From Prostheceraeus crozeri (lineage: Eukaryota > Platyhelminthes > Polycladida > Euryleptidae), in NCBI GenBank assembly GCA_907163375.1, contig CAJQUW010015337.1:434001-498000 (forward strand): a stretch of DNA of 64,000 nucleotides, written 5' to 3'. Below, in pieces: positions 57,180 to 64,000 of the stretch. Position 1 is the stretch's first letter. Every line of letters starts with the position of its first letter. The position numbers and the translations under genes are program-made. The notes beneath the pieces are model-generated. The model was not told the DNA's origin and did not search any database. It was given only the letters and a program-made list of their open reading frames with translations.

Positions 57180-57332
57180 ATAGCTACTATCCCTTCGAAA
57201 AAGCATGAGTTTGATTCACAAAAGCACATTGAGTCTAACTATAGTGATTTCATTGCTGCTACAGTATCACTACAACAAAAAAAGTAATATACTGTTCGCT
57301 TTAAAATGACATAAAAAGCAAAAACTACTTAC

Positions 57333-57353
57333 TGAGGGACATATTTGATTGCT
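57333..57353 (-). CDS. Candidate 21-base GW182 micro-exon
   Basis: TTACTTTTCAG precedes and GTAAGTAG follows a 21-base segment. If it joins the exon starting at 52588, the product reads (x)QSNMSLNLTVDGD, with an AAT codon formed across the junction. The splice signals and phase fit, but there is no homology support at this length. It may be a chance pair of sites. Confidence 0.3.
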
Positions 57354-59838
57354 CTGAAAAGTAATAAGGGCACCAAATACTAATGGCAGATTTGAACAGG
57401 CACAAGGAAGATTCTGAAAACGAAAACAATACCTTTGAGAATGTAGAAATAGCAAAGTTGATAAAACAAATCGCTATCACTCTCATAAGCACTAAAGCTG
57501 AACTTACTATTTCAAATCTTATATCAAATCGATCACAATAAAAGATATGTACAGGCACTGCACCAATGTGGAAAGTCAAATGCAATTTTCATAACCTCAA
57601 GATGAGCTTCTGAGGTAATGCAACCTGAAATACAAAGCAAGTTGTTAAATATACGGTATGTTATTGTCACATTATTTAGAAAATGACATCTTTAACTGGT
57701 TGGCCTACATAGAAAGACTAGCGATTCAAATCTTCGAATTGTAGGGAAGTGAACTATATACACAGAAGAGGGAAATAAAAAAACGTGATATCTATATTGA
57801 GCTGAGCACGATAACAAAATATTATACAGTGTGATAAACATCTGTACAACCCTCCAAACCAAAATATGCTTGATTATTTGATAATTTTGAAAACACCTTC
57901 GAAAACACCAACCGCGAATATTTGCGAATTTTTAGTATGTTCTGTTTAACGAATTCAATAAATCGATGCCTTTTCCGAGCTTCTACACTTGTGATGAAAA
58001 AAATGACAATTTGACAACACGAGATGAAATGAAAACAGGGACATTTAGTTAGAATGACTTTTTAGTCATAGCGAAAGGGATTCTATGGACTGTTAGACAA
58101 GTCATCACCGATGACATCTATACATCTATACCTGTAACAGGCATGACAATAAATAACTTTTCTTCGCGGAAGAGCAATATTTCATGCGCTTGCTCGCAAT
58201 TGAATCTTATCAACTTCTCTGATAGACACCGTAAATAGGTGTCATGCAGCTACAATATCATGCGAATTCAGCACTTACTATATTGAACAGAAATGGATCG
58301 GATATCGAATACGGTCGAATTTTTACGAAATATACTAGGCCTACGTACGTGTTCTGTGATTAAGCTAGCTAACATGTCTCCGTTATCCATTGCTATTTAG
58401 TCTTCTGCTACAGTGGAACATTCACTCTTTAAGCCATAGATGAGTTATCAAAATTGACTAGACTGAATTTGGAACACGTAACTTCATCTGCAAATCATGT
58501 TTACACTAAAAAAAATCCAAAATTGTGCATTGTAGACTACTGAGAAACACCACGCAGCGTCAACATGGTAAACTTTGTGGGATTCTCTTGTTGTGTGTCA
58601 CAAAGGTTTCCTTGCTGTAGTTTCCTTCGCTAGAATAAACATTCGTCAGAGCCACTGCATATTTTTAGCACGTGAACATCATCGATCTCATGAGGTTGCG
58701 AAACTCGATCGACGAAGCTTCAGTGTAACAACACAAACAGATGAGGTAAATTTTCGAATGCTAAGCTTGGAGTAAGTCTATTGCTACGCCAGTGATGAAG
58801 GAAGACTTAATTTGAAGCACTTACTTAATACTCGAAAGATTGATTTGTCCATAAATTGTGCATGGATTCAAATCCAGTGCACCCCTAATCTTTGATACGA
58901 ACAAGCACTTGAAAGCAAACCAAGTCACCGAACATTAAAAAAATGAGAGATATCGAAATTATTCACTGCTTGAATATCTTAAGAGAATGACAACTTATTA
59001 AGTCAATAAAAGATACCAATGCCCTTGATTACCCGACTGCACCCATTTACCCAGGAATCGCACCGAAGTTCATGCAGCAGACGATCTCGCACTTTTTACG
59101 GCCAAGTCAACGGTACAAAAGGAATGCGAGTGAAGGTGAAAGTAATCTAACATTGATTTCGACGGTTTATTTTCCTAATATAATCGACAGAATACACACA
59201 AGCGCTCATTATGTGGCGAGATAGCACAACAGCATATCAATAGTCTGCGTCACTCAGTAGACTGACAACAAAGGCTTGTGTCAGTGTATGAGTATCAAAG
59301 GTGCCCATGAAATACAGCAATACCCTTGATTCCCGTAACACAATTCTTTCAGAAATAAAGTTATGCTTTTCAGCTGTCCGTACATAATACGTCGTATAGA
59401 TGTTTCTAATCCTGAGGCAGAAAAAATGATATGTTCGAGTACAACATCTCACTGATACTACAGAAAATGAATTTGTCATGCAAGTAGGATTGTTAGTGAT
59501 CTTTCCTTTCTGGTCCGCTGTGTGTTCTTAATAAATTAAAGAAAATTCTATTCAGCAGATACGAGGCTCAGCTTCATTCATGGACTCATTTTCCAACTTT
59601 TCTTAAGTTCAGCCATAAATTAGTGTTTTTTTGTCTCTTGTTCTTTCAAAACTTACACTAACCAAAATTCAGGTATTTTTATTCGGCTATAAAGAGGAAA
59701 GATGTGTAGTTACATAATAGTGCAATTTTCAAGTACCATCAAATGACAGCATTAATCCGAGATGTACGAAGATTTCGGAAATATCTTAGTTATATTAAAG
59801 TAGATAGAACAATAAATATTCGATTGATTCAAACTTAC

Positions 59839-59921
59839 CTTTACAAGGTTAATACCAACACTGAGTAAAGCTTTGTCAATGTGACTCTGTCGTAAGTTGA
59901 CAGTGTACAAATCTTCAGTGA
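59839..59921 (-). CDS. Candidate unassigned exon
   Basis: An 83-base segment bounded by TCATTGCAG and GTAAGTTT is open in only one frame, reading TEDLYTVNLRQSHIDKALLS then VGINLVK. The strong splice sites and protein-like helix composition suggest a real exon. I do not recognise the sequence. Its downstream phase (0) does not fit the 57333 micro-exon directly, so another exon would be needed, or it belongs to another gene. Confidence 0.35.
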
Positions 59922-61222
59922 CTGCAATGAAATAAGAAACTATGTTGCACTTTCCTCATTGAACAATTCCCATCAAATCGGATCAATCAATTTAGGACAG
60001 CATAATCATAATGAACAAGAACATAAACATTCATTTCTTCAATAAAATTAGTTAAAATGAGATATTTAGTTCCTTATATGAGGATCAACTTGAGTCAGCA
60101 ACTTGAGTATACATGCTACAAGTGCAACACAAATGTGCTACAGTCATCATCTAATTTTAAAAATTTTGTGGTATAGCCTACTGTCAGAAGTATTTTCCTT
60201 TTCTTAATAATCTGTTTTTGATTGCTGTCGTTGCAATGAACTGACCAAGACGTAGTCGTACAATTAATCATCTACCTTGTCTTCGTTTTATTTAATAGAG
60301 TGTAACACAATATGCAAAACGTACATAAATGTACGCCTTATTATAGCGGTCACAGAAGCTTGCTACAAAGCAAATGCGATCTCTACAGTCAGTGACTGAA
60401 ATTAATTTTAATTGCACACTGTTTTAATCACTCACTCAAAAGTTCGAAATCGAATACACTACCGCTGCATCAGGCTATACACAAAGCGAAACTACTTCAT
60501 GTTTTATACAAATCATGTCTGAAATGAATAGAATAGTTTCAAATAATTAACACTCCGACGTATTGCGACCGCACCTCAGCACTGCAAAGCCAGAACAGCA
60601 AAACTCAGCATGAATCTAATCCCGGATAAACAAAAGCTAATCCCCAATCGAGGAATACTGGACGCACAGTGGTTGGGAATTATAATGATTTTAATTACGG
60701 TGGAAGTATCCCAATTCAACAGATGCACGGTGACACGGCAGACCGATCAAGCCAACAAAAATGTAACCCCTCTATACTTTCCATTTTCTCATTCTATATG
60801 ACCAACACATACTCACTATGATGGTCACTGAAATTGTAACCTAGCTATTTGACTTTTAGAGCCATTTTTTTAAAATGGCGTCAAAAATCATTTTTACAGC
60901 ATTTTTGGTGACAAATGTTGTGACATGCTATGCCTGATTTGCATTTTTAAGCAATTTTATCAAAGTCTCGCAGTAGATTTATATCAAACAATAATGTATG
61001 AACCGTTTTGATGATGCTACAGGTGTAATCCCTTGTATTGGACCCAGTAAACCCCTAAAATACTACTTACTAATATTAAGTAGCAGGAATTAAATGTAAC
61101 AAAGCTAATCAATTCATTGTATTCTTGTGTATACATACAATAGTACAAAAATACTAGATTTCTGGCCTATGTGAACCTATTTGTGCACATGTATAGTAAT
61201 AGCCTATTCAACTAGCATCTTT

Positions 61223-62712
61223 CAGGGTGCCCGCGGCTTTTGGACCATGAAATTCCAGGTTTTTCCAGGTATTTCAAGATTATATATTTCGTTATTTTTT
61301 TCATGTTGATTTTCGATGAACTGGATACCATCTACTCTATCATGTTCTTAAGAAGAAAAAGTCAGATATAGGTATTTCTTTCGCATCAATTTAATGATAT
61401 TTGATGTATTCGCAACATTTGATAACTCATATTATTTTATTCCTCATTCAAAAAATTATAAAATATAAAATCTACAAAACTACGATATATATGTATATAA
61501 ATTGTACATGAAGATAAAAGGAAAACGATAGTGATTATGATAACATCTATTGTGATGAAAGTTGCAGTTTGTTGTAAAGGTCACTTTAGCTTTTCATTAT
61601 TTTTAGAGTCTCTGCCATTTTCTTGTTGATTGCATTCTCTTCTGCCTTCGCATTTGCCAAAACAGCCATTTTCTTGCATCTCAACTCCTCCATTAATTCC
61701 TCAGCGTGCCTCTTTCGTTTGTCTTTTTTATATGACTCATGTGAAGTCGTTTTTTTCATTTCAAGTGCATTCCGATACCGCTGCCTAGCCAGACCTACGG
61801 ACTTTTTCAATTCAGGTGTAATTGCAACGTTCAATGGACCACCGCAAGCATTCAAGTGATCGAACACCATGCGCTGAGCTATGAGAGATTGATTGTGTAA
61901 ATTTACAACTAAGAAATTTTTGTTCACTGAAAAGCTGGATTCGACAGAGCTATTTCCGTGTGACAAAATCAAAATCATTTTGGTCACCGTCCAGAGATCT
62001 TTCATATCAGAATTTTCTCCAATGGCCTCAGCATAAAAATCATCGAGTCTTTTGGAATTAGCTTCATAGGCATTCACTTTCTCACCGAAAACAATATCCT
62101 CAAGAAGATTGGAATATTGCTGCTTTGCTTTATCTGCAATTTCTTCAGAAACGCGGTTGGCTTCTACTAAATTCTCTAACAATATCTGCATTCGTGCAAG
62201 ACATGCAGCTTTACTGGTTTGTATACAAGATGGAGACAATGCACTTGCTGCACGTACGATTGGAAAATGTAATGGACATCGTTCAAGAAACTTTCTGACA
62301 AGGGCAGACAGAAACATCTTGCAATCACTATAAAACTGATTCTTCTGGCGTTGCTGCAAGTTTTTAAGTGCTTTGTTAGCACCAAACCCAACGTCAGGTT
62401 GAAACAATAAAGCATCACTTTTCAATGAAATATCAACAGCTGAAAGTTTTCGGAAGCTTGTCAAAGAATTCATAACTTCAGGTTTTACGAAGCGTTTCAT
62501 GAGGTCTTTAATGAGTCGATCGAGATGCTCATACAAAAATGGAAACATTGGTTTAGGAGACTGAAATTGTGTCAGAAATGGTTCTATCTGCAATGCGACA
62601 GATTTGAAGAAGTGCAGTTCAGCGATAAGAAAATTGAAAACATTTTCAAAATTTCCAGGTTTTTCCATGTTTATGGAGCAATATCAGGTTTTTCCAGGTC
62701 GCGGGCACCCTG
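61223..62712 (-). mobile_element. TIR transposon with CAGGGTGCCCGCG ends and 6-bp duplication
   Basis: CAGGGTGCCCGCG at 61223 mirrors CGCGGGCACCCTG ending at 62712. The flanks are ATCTTT at 61217-61222 and 62713-62718. TTTTTCCAGGT words lie just inside both ends. The 1490-bp copy encodes an open 360-residue C-terminal transposase portion on the - strand. A 6-bp duplication is unusual for hAT (8 bp) and was described for IS3EU-type elements. I place it as hAT-like or IS3EU-like without certainty. Confidence 0.9.
61586..62668 (-). CDS. Transposase C-terminal portion, 360 residues, open
   Basis: The frame starts at ATG within the terminal region (MEKPGNFENVFNFLIAELHF). It contains IEPFLTQFQSPKPMFPFLYE early on and LSHGNSSVESSFSVNK at residues 235-250, followed by IAQRMVFDHLNACGG. 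It ends in a Lys-rich tail. The SHGxxxVExxFSxNK block is shared by many uncharacterised animal transposon proteins and resembles the hAT C-terminal dimerisation block. The N-terminal zinc finger and probably the first catalytic acids are absent. No stop interrupts it, so the deletion may be fairly recent. Confidence 0.85.
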   Translation of the reverse strand: MEKPGNFENVFNFLIAELHFFKSVALQIEPFLTQFQSPKPMFPFLYEHLDRLIKDLMKRFVKPEVMNSLTSFRKLSAVDISLKSDALLFQPDVGFGANKALKNLQQRQKNQFYSDCKMFLSALVRKFLERCPLHFPIVRAASALSPSCIQTSKAACLARMQILLENLVEANRVSEEIADKAKQQYSNLLEDIVFGEKVNAYEANSKRLDDFYAEAIGENSDMKDLWTVTKMILILSHGNSSVESSFSVNKNFLVVNLHNQSLIAQRMVFDHLNACGGPLNVAITPELKKSVGLARQRYRNALEMKKTTSHESYKKDKRKRHAEELMEELRCKKMAVLANAKAEENAINKKMAETLKIMKS

Positions 62713-63170
62713 ATCTTTGTAAGCTTATACATGTAGGCCTACTGACCTGATCGAAGCACCGGTATGTGCTGTGTGTAAATTAGTCTTACTGCTTGCTGCT
62801 TACGTAAATTAGTTTTGCTTTGTAGGTCTACATCATACGCATATTCATGATCAATTCGGCAATTGCAGGGTTATTTTGTCACTTTTTGGATGTTGATAGT
62901 ATTACACTGCATTTACAAACCTGTGGTACGTACCTAAGCATGGATATCTCTGATGATCTCTTTAAGCAAAATCAGAATCACTGTGTCACTCGTCGCATGA
63001 GTCTTTCTCTGTGTAGCACGCACGAGAAAGGCGGTCGACCAGATTTCTATGTTTGGCTTTCTGCATTGCGCTGAATAGATCTGCTTGTTGTTGTCAGTTC
63101 ACATTTGAATTTTATCGATTGCTACTTGCCAAGCAAACAAGATCATTTCAGCTTTTCACATTTCAACGAA

Positions 63171-63944
63171 ATGGCCACGGCTTCGGTTCATCACCAAAGA
63201 TTCCTGACTCATGATCAAAACAGAGACAAAGTGTGCATTGTTTGCATGGATAAAGGTGGTTATTCGTTGACTGATATTGTGCTAAAGCGAATAAGGGACT
63301 TCTTCATCAGCAACTTTGACCCCGAAGAGCGATGCTGCCCAAATTCCATTTGCAGCAAATGTCGAAGAGATCTATATGATCTTGAGAATGGGAAAAAGAC
63401 TGTTCATGATTTGCCTGATCCCTACGACTTCGATGACATCCTTCCACACGTGCATCGCCTTCGTTTGGATGAAGGTCGATATTGTGAGTGCGAAATTTGC
63501 AACGTCGCGAGAACCAAGTCCAAGTTGGTCTCCAAGAGGAAGAGAGGACGACCGTCATCCGATACCGCCAATAACCAAACGTCAATGTGTGCTGCAGTGA
63601 AAATGTGCCTTCATTGTAAAGGCATCATTCATCGTGGGATTTCACACAGGTGCAACTTATCCAACTTGCGAAAGAACTTGATTGATATGTGTGAATCCGT
63701 CGATGAACGTACGAAAGAGGTGGTGGCCTATAGAGTCATCAGTGACAAGGTGAAGGATGAAAGTGCGAAAAGCATCAAGCTGAAGAGTCCAGGACCATTT
63801 CCATTGAAGATCAATGTGAACCCGAAAGAGGACACAACGGACGTTTTCTTCATCGGACATCAGCAGTCTACAACTGGCCCTTGGAACTTCAAATCGCAGC
63901 GTTCATCGCAAATTATTGCCATTCATCCGTCGCATTTCCCATAA
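63171..63944 (+). CDS. Cys-rich protein, probably transposon-linked, cut by frame change or window edge
   Basis: It starts at ATG in a good context (CGAAATGGCC) and gives 257 residues. Three Cys clusters are visible: CIVCMDKGG ... SICSKCRRDLY, CECEICNVART, and MCLHCKGIIHRGISHRC. A basic AT-hook-like KRKRGRPSS sits between them. Zinc binding and DNA contact are likely by inference. I recall similar N-terminal frames in repeated invertebrate proteins but cannot name the family. Just past about 63895 a neighbouring frame (VHRKLLPFIRRISHNRHAVQ) stays open to the window end, so a frame change near the C-terminus is possible. Confidence 0.6.
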   Translation: MATASVHHQRFLTHDQNRDKVCIVCMDKGGYSLTDIVLKRIRDFFISNFDPEERCCPNSICSKCRRDLYDLENGKKTVHDLPDPYDFDDILPHVHRLRLDEGRYCECEICNVARTKSKLVSKRKRGRPSSDTANNQTSMCAAVKMCLHCKGIIHRGISHRCNLSNLRKNLIDMCESVDERTKEVVAYRVISDKVKDESAKSIKLKSPGPFPLKINVNPKEDTTDVFFIGHQQSTTGPWNFKSQRSSQIIAIHPSHFP

Positions 63945-64000
63945 CCGACATGCCGTTCAAGCACACACACCTCAGTTCTTGCACGATCGAGATCAGCAAC

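Larger units (their letters stand above)
52589..57332 (-). other. GW182 upstream intron (if the 57333 micro-exon is real)
   Basis: It contains the deleted mariner at 53434-54468 and the truncated hAT at 55726-57179, plus GC-rich patches near 53245-53330 and 54735-54835 with CCGG/GGACC words. No other exon was recognised. If the micro-exon is wrong, the intron is longer. Confidence 0.5.
57188..61222. other. No established gene; one candidate exon
   Basis: AT-rich sequence with no complete transposon recognised. A candidate - strand exon lies at 59839-59921. It probably represents a further upstream intron or flank of GW182, though this is inferred only from the missing start codon. Confidence 0.4.

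Noticed and set aside
1-64000. Capsid- or envelope-bearing elements and LTR retroelements
   Set aside because: No LTR pairs and no gag, protease, integrase or envelope-like frames were recognised.

Overview
The window is animal nuclear DNA: AT-rich, with short coding exons bounded by GT/AG splice sites, large introns and many transposon copies. Two host genes point tail to tail. On the + strand are the last three recognisable coding exons of the TFIIH helicase XPB/ERCC3 (4146-4706, 24028-24195, 25028-25396), followed by an AATAAA signal. On the - strand are nine consecutive in-phase exons of a GW182/TNRC6 protein (52588 down to 31288; 1325 residues to a natural stop). They carry GW repeats with an Argonaute-binding segment, a UBA-like domain, a long glutamine-rich region, a PAM2 motif (IPEFVPGKPW) and an RRM. 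The PAM2 wording resembles arthropod GW182 more than vertebrate TNRC6, so an arthropod with a fairly large genome is the best guess. I cannot name the species.

Layout. 1-4145 holds decayed coding remnants and no visible XPB exon. 4707-24027 is a 19.3-kb XPB intron. It contains a 335-bp-arm palindrome, a hAT copy with an 8-bp target duplication, a 5'-truncated Penelope-like element, a mariner whose transposase frame is open, (AT)n tracts, and a TIR transposon of an unusual family. 25414-31287 separates the two genes and probably includes a long GW182 3' UTR. The GW182 introns hold a Tc1 relic, paired Penelope-like tails, LINE and SINE scraps, a possible CAGGGTG-ended element, and a 4.9-kb second member of the unusual family. 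They also hold an internally deleted mariner with 173-bp terminal repeats and a truncated hAT. 61223-62712 is a further TIR element with a 6-bp duplication and a 360-residue open frame. The window ends inside a Cys-rich, probably transposon-linked frame.

Most interesting signal. Two diverged copies of one DNA-transposon family lie in introns of the two host genes (19124-21626 and 45252-50159). They share termini GG(T/G)CAATTCC, 4-bp target duplications (TTTA; ACTA), a transposase with HFDFSE, SDGPSSQFKN and SHGKGAxxGVGG signatures, and a set of 12-13-bp subterminal motifs. The motifs lie in the same orientation at both ends and share the core ACGACCG/ACGACC. I do not securely recognise the superfamily; the 4-bp duplication makes Sola one candidate. 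Other leads are hammerhead-ribozyme-like cores in Penelope-like tails, the long perfect-hairpin precursor in the XPB intron, and an unusually short, tryptophan-poor GW182 silencing region.
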